DNA of 64,000 bases from Sva-07 sp963829585 (GTDB lineage Bacteria; Actinomycetota; Acidimicrobiia; Acidimicrobiales; Ilumatobacteraceae): assembly GCA_963829585.1 (NCBI GenBank), contig CAWHJD010000016.1, positions 186,001-250,000 of the forward strand, written 5' to 3'. The notes beneath the pieces are model-generated. The model did not search any database, was not told where the DNA came from, and saw only the letters and a program-made list of their open reading frames with translations. Made by a program: the position numbers and the translations under genes. Shown here one piece after another: positions 54,039 to 61,486 of the stretch (positions are counted from its first letter, which is position 1; each line of letters starts with the position of its first letter).

Positions 54039-55454
54039 TCATGCGGCGCTCACGAAGGAATCGTCGGCTCTCGGGCCGATGTCGATCGAACGGTCGGACA
54101 GGTGGATCGCGAGCGGGACGACGCCGTGCGGTGTCCACTCGACCGTCACGTCGACGAGGTCGCCGGCGGAGAGCGCGAGCAGCGGTGCGATGGAACCACC
54201 CGCGAGGAGGGGAAGGCTGCCCGTGTCGTCGGTGAGCAGCCAGCCCGAACCCGAACGGGTCACCGCCGCGCGCACGGTTGCCGGGACCCGATCGAGCCAT
54301 GGCTCGGCGGCGAGCATCGAACCGATCTCGTCGCACGCGCCCGCCACGCCGACCGCCGGCGGGCGGGCAGGGCCGAGCGCGTCGGCGTAACGGTGCCCGA
54401 CGAGCGCTCGGAGTGCCGGGCCGGGGTACCGATGGAGGTCGGCGTGCACCGATGTTCCGACCACCAGCGACGTGTCGAGGCTCTGGCGGTACGCAGCGAA
54501 CGACAGCACCAGCGCCCAACGGCCCGAGTTGGCCCCGCGCAACCAGTGGCGTCGCACCTCGATGCGATCCTCGCGGGTGTCACTGCGGCCGGCGATGACC
54601 CATTCGTCGGTGTCGGGCACACCGCCGAGGACGTCCGCCTGGCGAACCTGCCAACCGACGGTGGTGGCGACGGCATCGGCGAGCGGACCCGGCAGCGATC
54701 CCATACGGCGGGCGGCCTGCGACAGCAGGTGGAGCATGCCGAGTTCCGCGAGCACCTCACCGTGCCAGTCGGGCGAGGCGCCGACGAGACCGGCCAGCCG
54801 TCGGACCCGGTTGGCCAGGCTGCCGGCCTGTGCGTCGACGAGCCGGGCGGCGAGTTCGTCCCAGGTGCCGTAGCGGGCGAGGGCCGGGTCCGCGAGACCG
54901 GTGCGCATGCGGTCGTCGAGCCACCGATCGAGTTCAGCGAGCCCGGCGTACATCCGCTCCACGCGCTCGTCACGACCCCGATCGCGGTCCGGGGCGACGG
55001 CATCGTCCGAGCCGGGCGCGGTGTCCGAGATCTCGTCGGCAGGTGTCTGGTCGGCAGGTGCCTCGTCGCCGGTCGGTGTCGGTTCGGTGGGGGTCGGTCG
55101 CGGGGTGGTGTCGGACACCTGACGCGTGACGGGCTGGCGCGATGCCAGCCAAGCCTCGACGGCGGGTGGCGCGACGGTCTCGGCGATCTGCCCGTTCACC
55201 CACAGCATCAGGAGAGCGAGCGCGTGTTTGCACGGCCGTCGACGGCTCGGGCACGTGCACGAGAATCCGACACCGATGTGATCGACCATCGTGTCGTACG
55301 GCTCGGTGCCACTCCCCCTGCACACACCCCACACCGCACGCTCGTCGGCGCCGAGCGAACCCCATCGGCTCGACGACACCAGTGGCCGGGCCGCGGTCAT
55401 CGCCGCCGGCGTCGGGGCGATCGCCTCGACCTGCTCCGCCGACCAGCGAGTCAC
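54039..55454 (-). CDS. SWIM zinc finger protein (cassette member)
   Basis: A 471-residue protein from a GTG that overlaps the lipB-lipA stop (GTGA). The SWIM zinc finger is CTCPSRRRPCKHALALL (CxC-x6-CxH) near residues 70-86. A Pro/Thr/Asp-rich linker of about 50 residues follows (TPRPTPTEPTPTGDEAPAD), then a helical and beta-rich C-terminal region (VERMYAGLAELDRWLDDRMRTGLADPALARYG, DTDEWVIAGRSDTREDRIEVRRHW). SWIM domains bind nucleic acid or protein. In other actinobacteria the same five gene types occur together, and I read the set as one functional unit of unknown role. Translational coupling to lipB-lipA is unusual. Confidence 0.82.
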   Translation of the reverse strand: MTRWSAEQVEAIAPTPAAMTAARPLVSSSRWGSLGADERAVWGVCRGSGTEPYDTMVDHIGVGFSCTCPSRRRPCKHALALLMLWVNGQIAETVAPPAVEAWLASRQPVTRQVSDTTPRPTPTEPTPTGDEAPADQTPADEISDTAPGSDDAVAPDRDRGRDERVERMYAGLAELDRWLDDRMRTGLADPALARYGTWDELAARLVDAQAGSLANRVRRLAGLVGASPDWHGEVLAELGMLHLLSQAARRMGSLPGPLADAVATTVGWQVRQADVLGGVPDTDEWVIAGRSDTREDRIEVRRHWLRGANSGRWALVLSFAAYRQSLDTSLVVGTSVHADLHRYPGPALRALVGHRYADALGPARPPAVGVAGACDEIGSMLAAEPWLDRVPATVRAAVTRSGSGWLLTDDTGSLPLLAGGSIAPLLALSAGDLVDVTVEWTPHGVVPLAIHLSDRSIDIGPRADDSFVSAA

Positions 55455-57145
55455 GTGAACGAGACGGACCCGACCGACACCGCAACCGCAACGGCGGTCG
55501 GCGCATCGACGGCATCGGCAGCCGACTTGGCGTGGTAGCTCGACCGGGTGAGCGGACTCGCCTCGACATGACCGACGCCGAACGCTTCACCGATCGTCTT
55601 CCACCGTGCGAACTCGGCGGGCTCGGCGTACCGGGCGATCGGGAGATGGTGCGAGGTCGGGCGGAGGTACTGGCCGATCGTCACGATGTCGACACCGAGG
55701 TCGGCCAGGTCGGCGAGGCACCCGACGATCTCGTCGTCGGTCTCGCCGAGGCCGACCATGAACCCGGTCTTGGTGGTGAGCCCGGCCGCCTTCGCCCTCG
55801 CGAGGACCGACAGCGACCGGGCGTATCCGGCGGACGGGCGAACGGCGCGCTGCAGGCGGGCCACGGTCTCGACGTTGTGGTTCAGCACGTCCGGCCGGAC
55901 CCGGAAGAGCACGTCGAGCGCGGCGTCGTCGCCCTTGGCGTCGGAGATCAGGGTCTCGACCCTGGTGCCGGGACGGCGCTCGCGTATTGCCTCGACGCAG
56001 GCGGCGACATGCGCCATCCCGCCGTCGGCGAGATCGTCGCGGGCGACCATCGTGAGCACGGCGTGGTCGAGTGCCATGCGATCGATCGCCTCGGCGACGC
56101 GTGCAGGTTCGTCGGCCGCCGGCTCGAGCGGCTTGCTCGTGTCGACGAGGCAGAACCCGCAGGCCCGGGTGCACCGCTCACCGAGCACCATGAACGTGGC
56201 GGTGCCGTCGGCCCAGCAGTCGGACAGGTTCGGACACCCGGCGTCCTCGCACACGGTGACGAGGCCGAGCTCGCGAATCGTCTTGCGCAAGGTCGTGACG
56301 CCCTCGCCGAGTTCGACCTTCGGTCGCAGCCACTCGGGCTTGCGGGTCTCGATCGACAATCCCGCCGTCACGCCGGCCGCTTCGAGCCGAGCCGTTGCCC
56401 GGTCGGACACCAACCTGACCTGCTCGCCCGGACCCTCGCCCCGCGAGAACGCCGACAGATCGCGACCGTCGGCGGCGTGCTTCCATGCCACGTCCTGGCG
56501 TTCGATCGCGCCGTGCGCCCAACGATCCGCCGCCAAGCGTGCGATCACGTCGACCACCTCGCGCATCGACACGTCGACGCCCTCCTCCGCCAGCGACGTG
56601 ACAGGCCTGTCGGCGATGCCACAGGGCACGATGTGCTCGCGCAGGTAGGTCATGTCGGTGGTGACATTGAGCGCGAACCCGTGCATGGTGCGTCCGTGCG
56701 ACAAGCGCACCCCGATGGCGCAGATCTTGCGTGGCTCCGGGCTGTCGGCGTCGAGCCACACGCCGGCGAACCCGTCGAGCCGACCGGCGTTGGGCAGCCC
56801 CAGTTCGGCGAGCGCGTCGATGATCAGGCCCTCGACGTTGCAGACGTGCGCCGACGCGCCGAGCCGATTGCCGACGTTGACGATCGGGTACCCGACGAGC
56901 TGGCCGGGCCCGTGGTACGTGATGTCGCCACCGCGCTTCACGGCGACGAGTTCCGCCCCGACCGCCGCCGGCTCGCAGCGCAGGTTGGTCGACAGGTCGG
57001 ACCGGCTGCCGTGGGTGAACACGTGTGGATGTTCGAGCAGCAACAGGTGTTGTCCACCGCCGTGCTCGAACAACGAGGTCTGGACCGCAAGTGCCTCGCG
57101 ATACGGCACTCGGCCCAACCAGCGGACCCGGAGCGGATCGGACAC
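55451..57145 (-). CDS. Fused octanoyltransferase-lipoyl synthase (LipB-LipA)
   Basis: One 564-residue reading frame. LipB domain (1-225): GGDITYHGPGQLVGYPIVNV, Lys140 in KICAIGVRLSHGRTMHGFALNV, catalytic Cys175 in HIVPCGIADRPVTSL. LipA domain (about 270-564): auxiliary cluster cysteines 299, 304 and 310 (CEDAGCPNLSDC), radical-SAM cysteines 325, 329 and 332 (CTRACGFC), and the C-terminal RSSYHA with the serine ligand. LipB moves octanoate from ACP to E2 or GcvH; LipA inserts two sulfurs. The fusion would channel the two steps on one polypeptide. Coding is intact across the junction. It follows E2 (34 nt) and lpd, and is coupled to the SWIM gene, so lipoylation sits beside its substrate E2. 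Confidence 0.93.
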   Translation of the reverse strand: MSDPLRVRWLGRVPYREALAVQTSLFEHGGGQHLLLLEHPHVFTHGSRSDLSTNLRCEPAAVGAELVAVKRGGDITYHGPGQLVGYPIVNVGNRLGASAHVCNVEGLIIDALAELGLPNAGRLDGFAGVWLDADSPEPRKICAIGVRLSHGRTMHGFALNVTTDMTYLREHIVPCGIADRPVTSLAEEGVDVSMREVVDVIARLAADRWAHGAIERQDVAWKHAADGRDLSAFSRGEGPGEQVRLVSDRATARLEAAGVTAGLSIETRKPEWLRPKVELGEGVTTLRKTIRELGLVTVCEDAGCPNLSDCWADGTATFMVLGERCTRACGFCLVDTSKPLEPAADEPARVAEAIDRMALDHAVLTMVARDDLADGGMAHVAACVEAIRERRPGTRVETLISDAKGDDAALDVLFRVRPDVLNHNVETVARLQRAVRPSAGYARSLSVLARAKAAGLTTKTGFMVGLGETDDEIVGCLADLADLGVDIVTIGQYLRPTSHHLPIARYAEPAEFARWKTIGEAFGVGHVEASPLTRSSYHAKSAADAVDAPTAVAVAVSVGSVSFT

Positions 57146-57178
57146 GGAGCGGATCGATCACGGTTGCGGGCGAACTCG

Positions 57179-58669
57179 TCAGAGTTCGGTCGACCAGTCC
57201 TTCGTCTCGAGGATCTCCTTGACCCGCTTGAGGAACCCTGCGGCGTAGGCGCCGTCGAAGGCCCGGTGATCCCAGCTCATGGCCAGGTTGCCGACCGGGT
57301 GGATGGCGATGGCCTCGCCACCGTCGGGGCCGATGGCGACGACGGGCTTGCGGATGATCGCGTCGGTCGAGATGATCGCCACCTGCGGCTGGTTGATGAT
57401 CGGCATGGTGAGCACCGAGCCGGCCGAGCCGTTGTTCGTGAGCGTGAACGTGCCACCCGAGATCTCGTCGGGGCTGAGCTTGCGGGTGCGGGCCCGATCG
57501 GCGAGGTCGGAGATCTCACCGGCGATGGCCGCGAGGCGCTTCGTCTCGGCGTCACGGATGACGGGGGCCAGGAGACCCTCGTAGTCGAGATCGACGGCGA
57601 TGCCGAGGTCGATGTAGTTGTGGATGACGAGGTCGTTCGCTCCCACGCTCGCATTGAGGTGCGGGAACTCACCCAGACCGTCGATGACGGCGCGGGCGAT
57701 GAACGGCAGGTAGGTGAGTCCGAAGCCGTGCGTCGACTTCCACTCGTTCTTCACCTTGTTGCGGATGACGTCGACGTTGGCGAAATCGACCTCGACCACG
57801 CTGAATGCGTGCGGGCTCGTGGCCTTGCTCATCACCATGTGATCGCCGGTCAGGCGGCGGATCTTCGACAACGCGAGCGTGGTGTCACGGGGGCCTGCGC
57901 TGACCGGAACCGCAGCAGGGGCCACCGTGGGCGCGGCAGCCGGGGCGGGTGCAGCTAGCCGGCGCGGGAGCCGGAGCGGGCGGGCGCGGAGCGTCGGGGC
58001 CGGAGCGGGCGCGGCGGCCGGCGCCGGCGTTGCCGCCTGAGCCGGAGCGGGCGCGGCAGCCGGTGCGCCTCCGGCGGCGTCGAGATGATCGAGCACGTCG
58101 TCGCGGGTGATCCGGCCGCCGGGGCCGGTGCCGACGATCGCGTCGGGATCGAGACCGTTGTCGTTGACCAGCCGACGGACCACGGGCGAGAGGAGACGGT
58201 TGTCACCGGCCGCGGCCGCTGATGGCGCCGCCGGGGCGGGAGGTGGCGTTGGCGGCGCGGGTGGTGGCGGCGGTACCTGCTCGACGGGGGCGGGCGCCGA
58301 CACCGGTTCGGGTTCGGGAGCCGGTGCCGCTTGGGGAGCCGGTTCCGCTGCGGGTGCCGGGGCTTCCTCCGGAGCGGGTGCCGCTGCGGGTGCCGGGGCT
58401 GCTTCGGGTGCCGGGGCGGCGGGGGCGGCACTGTCGGCATCGCCGACGACGGCGATCACGGTGCCGACGTCGACGGTGTCGCCTTCTTGCACACGGATCT
58501 CGGTGAGCACACCGGACACGGGCGACGGGACTTCGGTGTCGACCTTGTCGGTCGACACCTCGAACAACGGCTCGTCGGCTGCGACGGTGTCGCCGACGTT
58601 CTTGAACCACTGCGTGATGGTGCCCTCGGTGACGGTTTCACCGAGCTGTGGGAGCGTGACGTCTGCCAT
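57179..58669 (-). CDS. Dihydrolipoamide acyltransferase E2 of a 2-oxoacid dehydrogenase
   Basis: The 496-residue protein has one lipoyl domain (1-80; Lys42 in STDKVDTEVPSP), an Ala/Pro linker, a peripheral-subunit-binding domain (LLSPVVRRLVNDNGLDPDAIVGTGPGGRITRDDVLDHL), a second Ala/Pro linker and the catalytic domain with SWDHRAFDG (His near residue 468). Annotated as SucB-like in related genomes, but 2-oxoglutarate or branched-chain specificity cannot be read here. The second linker reads TLRARPLRLPRRL around residues 225-240, unlike Ala/Pro; an alternative frame gives DAPRPPAPAPAPA, suggesting compensating insertions. Operon with lpd and lipB-lipA. Confidence 0.88.
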   Translation of the reverse strand: MADVTLPQLGETVTEGTITQWFKNVGDTVAADEPLFEVSTDKVDTEVPSPVSGVLTEIRVQEGDTVDVGTVIAVVGDADSAAPAAPAPEAAPAPAAAPAPEEAPAPAAEPAPQAAPAPEPEPVSAPAPVEQVPPPPPAPPTPPPAPAAPSAAAAGDNRLLSPVVRRLVNDNGLDPDAIVGTGPGGRITRDDVLDHLDAAGGAPAAAPAPAQAATPAPAAAPAPAPTLRARPLRLPRRLAAPAPAAAPTVAPAAVPVSAGPRDTTLALSKIRRLTGDHMVMSKATSPHAFSVVEVDFANVDVIRNKVKNEWKSTHGFGLTYLPFIARAVIDGLGEFPHLNASVGANDLVIHNYIDLGIAVDLDYEGLLAPVIRDAETKRLAAIAGEISDLADRARTRKLSPDEISGGTFTLTNNGSAGSVLTMPIINQPQVAIISTDAIIRKPVVAIGPDGGEAIAIHPVGNLAMSWDHRAFDGAYAAGFLKRVKEILETKDWSTEL

Positions 58670-58716
58670 TGGATGTGATCCTTCGATGGGTCGTGATCGG
58701 GTTCGGTGTCGGCGAG

Positions 58717-60120
58717 TCAGCCGTTGAAGTTGCGACCGGTGAGCGACATGACGGTCTCGCCGAAGAGTTCGGAAAGGCTCGGGTGGGGTTGGAGGAATTC
58801 GGCGATGTCGTCAACAGTGGCTTCCCAGTTGACGGCGAGATAACCGCCGCTGAGCTGTTCGGTGACCCAGGGCCCCACCATGTGAACCCCGAGCACCTGG
58901 CCGGCCGAGCCGTCGGCGTTGCGCTTGGCGATGACCTTCACGAGGCCCTCGGTCTCGCCCACGATCTGGGCACGGCTGTTGAACTTGAAGGGATGCTTGG
59001 CGACCACCACGTCGTAACCGGCTGCCCTCGCCTGCTCCTCGTCGGGCCCCGCCCACGCCACTTCGGGATGGCAGTAGATCGCCCACGGCACCCGGTCGTA
59101 CATCACCGGCATCGGCGACTCGCCGAGCATGTGCTTGATCACCAGGATCGCCTCGGCGTACGCGACGTGGGCGAGCTGCGGTGTGGCGATGAGATCGCCG
59201 ACGGCGTACACGCCCGGCTCGGCGGTCTGGCAGTACTCGTCGACCACGACGAAGCCCCGCTCGTCGACCACGACGCCGGTTCCCTGCAGACCCAGATGAT
59301 CGGCGAACGGGCGACGGCCGACCGACACGACGACGGCATCGACCTCGACCGACTCGTCGTCACCGAAGGCCACCGTGGTGCCCCCCGTTGCATTCGGTGT
59401 GTGGCCCTTGACCATCACGCCCGTGCGGATCGCGATCTTCTTCTTCTTGAACGACTTCTCCACGACCTTGGCGAGGTCGGCGTCGAGGCCGGGCAGGATC
59501 TTCGGAAGTCCCTCGAGGATCGTGACCTCACTGCCGAGGTCGGCGAACGTCGACGCGAACTCACAGCCGATGGCACCGCCACCGATCACCACCACGCGAG
59601 CCGGGAGCACGTCGAGATCGAGCACCTCGTCGCTCGTCATGATCGGCCCGCCGCGCTCGAAGCCGGGAATCAACCGGGGGACGGATCCCGCAGCGAGGAG
59701 CACGGCATCGCCGGTGATCGTCGCGGAGGAGCCGTCGGTCATCGCGACGCTCACGGTGCGATCCGCGCCGAGCGATCCGATACCGCTGAACACCTCGACC
59801 TTGCGGCCCTTGCACATCGCGGCGATGCCCTTGACGAGGCCGTCGACGATGCCCTGCTTGCGTTGCTGGGTGCGGGCGAAGTTCACGCTCGGCGTGCCAC
59901 CACCCTCGATGCCGAAGTCGGCGGCATGGTCGACGTGGCGCTTCACCGCAGCGGTCTCGAGGAACGCCTTCGCGGGAATGCAGCCACGATTGAGACAGGT
60001 TCCGCCGAGTGCATCCATCTCGACGAGCGCGACGTTCAAGCCCGCCGATGCGCCGTACAGCGCCGCCGAATAGCCGCCGGGGCCGCCACCAATCACCACC
60101 AGGTCAAAATGGTCACTCAC
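58717..60120 (-). CDS. lpdA: Dihydrolipoyl dehydrogenase (E3)
   Basis: A 467-residue flavoprotein starting from the GTG at 60120: MSDHFDLVVIGGGPGGYSAALYGASAG. FAD-binding GGGPGG, redox disulfide Cys42 and Cys47 (GGTCLNRGCIP), NAD-binding VVVIGGGAIGCEFAS, the AVGDL block, and the catalytic His-Glu dyad near the end (FLQPHPSLSELFGE). It reoxidises dihydrolipoamide with NAD+. First gene in the run lpd-E2-lipBA. An upstream start would add 12 residues without homology. It diverges from no gene nearby; the small membrane protein gene is 63 nt upstream on the same strand. Confidence 0.93.
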   Translation of the reverse strand: MSDHFDLVVIGGGPGGYSAALYGASAGLNVALVEMDALGGTCLNRGCIPAKAFLETAAVKRHVDHAADFGIEGGGTPSVNFARTQQRKQGIVDGLVKGIAAMCKGRKVEVFSGIGSLGADRTVSVAMTDGSSATITGDAVLLAAGSVPRLIPGFERGGPIMTSDEVLDLDVLPARVVVIGGGAIGCEFASTFADLGSEVTILEGLPKILPGLDADLAKVVEKSFKKKKIAIRTGVMVKGHTPNATGGTTVAFGDDESVEVDAVVVSVGRRPFADHLGLQGTGVVVDERGFVVVDEYCQTAEPGVYAVGDLIATPQLAHVAYAEAILVIKHMLGESPMPVMYDRVPWAIYCHPEVAWAGPDEEQARAAGYDVVVAKHPFKFNSRAQIVGETEGLVKVIAKRNADGSAGQVLGVHMVGPWVTEQLSGGYLAVNWEATVDDIAEFLQPHPSLSELFGETVMSLTGRNFNG

Positions 60121-60183
60121 CGTGCTCACCGTAGCGCCGGATTGCCGGGTCGTCATCGGGTTGTTGTCCCATCGGCACCCGGT

Positions 60184-60615
60184 TCACGACGTCGCGAGCA
60201 CCCAGTTGCGCTGTTCGTCGCCGCGCCGCAACACCAGGACACGACTCGATCCGTCGGCTCCGCTCACGTCGAACTCGATCCGGCAGCGTCGGAGGTCGAC
60301 GGTGATCTCGACGCACCGCCCCTCGGCCGGCGCCGTGATCGGGTCGAGGCGGCGGTCGCCCGTGATCAAGCGGAAGCTGTCGATGCCGTCGGTGTCGTCG
60401 ACCCCGCCGATCTCCACGTCGATCGCCAGCAGCGCCGCGCTCTCGGTCTTGTCGAGCACCGTGAGTTCGACGTCACCGACACTGACCGGTTCGCCGATCA
60501 GGGCCGGTTCCACCGCCGCGCTCTCGGTGGAGAGTTGGAACAGAAAGACGCCACCGGCGAGCAGGATTGCCAGGCCGACGCCGACCGAGAGCAGCAACAG
60601 GGTGCGCGTCTTCAT
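60184..60615 (-). CDS. Hypothetical membrane-anchored protein
   Basis: A 143-residue protein with an N-terminal helix (LLLLSVGVGLAILLAGGVFLFQL) and a C-terminal extracytoplasmic domain (VSVGDVELTVLDKTESAALLAIDVEIGG, ITVDLRRCRIEFDVSGADGSSRVLVLRRGDE). One predicted disulfide (two cysteines). The domain is beta-rich and could be immunoglobulin-like. No family recognised. It starts at the ATG at 60615, divergent from the TlpA-like selenoprotein gene with 84 nt between starts, and lies upstream of lpd. Confidence 0.65.
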   Translation of the reverse strand: MKTRTLLLLSVGVGLAILLAGGVFLFQLSTESAAVEPALIGEPVSVGDVELTVLDKTESAALLAIDVEIGGVDDTDGIDSFRLITGDRRLDPITAPAEGRCVEITVDLRRCRIEFDVSGADGSSRVLVLRRGDEQRNWVLATS

Positions 60616-60699
60616 CGCAGATGGAGCCTACGAGAACGTTTCGGAAACGTCGGGAGCACGTCGCTGCATTCGCCCGACGGGCTCGCTACCTTCACCGGC

Positions 60700-61311
60700 G
60701 TGACGTATCGCCATCGACTACAGCGCGCCGCGGCGATCGCCGCTGTCGGTTTGCTGGCCGCCGCATGCACATCCGGCGCCGACGACGCCTCGACGGCACC
60801 ACCCGCGGCGTCGCAGCCCGACCAGCCGGCGACGTCGAACGACTCCACTGCAGCCACCACTGCGCCGACCACGCCGGATGCAGACGCCCCGACGGCCGCA
60901 CCAGTGGCGGTGCCCGAGGCGCTGCAGTTCACCGCTCCCCTGGTGGGCGGCGGCGAGTTCGCCGGCGCCGACTACGCCGGCAAGCCGACGGTGTTCTGGT
61001 TCTGGGCTCCCACTTGAAGCACCTGCAACAGTGAAGCCCCCTCGGTCGAGGAGGCAGCCCAACAGTTCGGTGATGCCGTCAACTTCGTCGGCGTCGCCTG
61101 GACCGGTGACGACGACTCGTTCCAGGGGTTCATCGACAAGCACGGCTTGACGTTCCCGCAGATCAGCGACGACCCGGGCGACGTGTTCGATCGGTTCGGG
61201 GTCCCCTATCAGCCGGCATTCGTCATCGTGAAGACCGACGGTTCGACCGAATCGGTCGCCGGAGCCGTCGACGCCGAACTGCTCGCCCAGATCATCACCG
61301 AAGCCGGCTGA
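60700..61311 (+). CDS. TlpA-like thioredoxin-fold lipoprotein with predicted selenocysteine (UxxC)
   Basis: From the GTG at 60700: MTYRHRLQRAAAIAAVGLLAAAC, a lipoprotein signal with lipobox LAAAC (Cys23), a Ser/Thr/Ala/Pro linker, then LQFTAPLVGGGEFAGADYAGKPTVFWFWAPT, followed by TGA (61015-61017, codon 106), STCNSEAPSVEEAAQQFG, and on to DRFGVPYQPAFVIVKTDGSTE and the stop at 61309-61311. Typical TlpA proteins have WAPWCxxC; here TGA replaces the first cysteine and the second is kept (Cys109), giving UxxC. The cis-proline region (YQPAF) is intact. A stem-loop with G at the first loop position follows at 26 nt. Stop at TGA would discard the entire fold. It acts outside the membrane as thiol-disulfide oxidoreductase or peroxide-reducing enzyme. 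Total 203 residues including Sec. Confidence 0.83.
61036..61055 (+). promoter_or_regulatory. bSECIS-like hairpin after the TlpA-like TGA
   Basis: GCCCCCTC and GAGGAGGC form an 8-bp stem with one mismatch around a GGTC tetraloop (61044-61047). The loop begins 26 nt after the TGA and its first base is G. The E. coli formate dehydrogenase SECIS also has GGUC in its loop. Good match to bacterial SECIS rules. Confidence 0.65.
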
Positions 61312-61324
61312 CCACCCCACCCCG

Positions 61325-61440
61325 GTGCGCTCATGCTGTGAGCGATGCACGCAGCAGCCGCGCAAATCGCTCACAGCACCCGGCCCGTGCGCTCATGCTG
61401 TGAGCGATGCACGCAGGGGGCGCGCATATCGCTCACAGCG
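61325..61440. repeat. Two tandem palindromic hairpins
   Basis: Two copies begin GTGCGCTCATGCTGTGAGCG, 62 nt apart. Each holds a perfect 12-bp inverted repeat (GCTGTGAGCGAT / ATCGCTCACAGC) around a GC-rich loop of about 20 nt. They lie after the TlpA-like gene, 13 nt past its stop, and before the epimerase. They could end transcription or represent a REP-like family. Confidence 0.85.
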
Positions 61441-61486
61441 AGGCTGCGTGAGGGAGGGGTGGCGACGCCCTCCTACGCTCTGGGTC

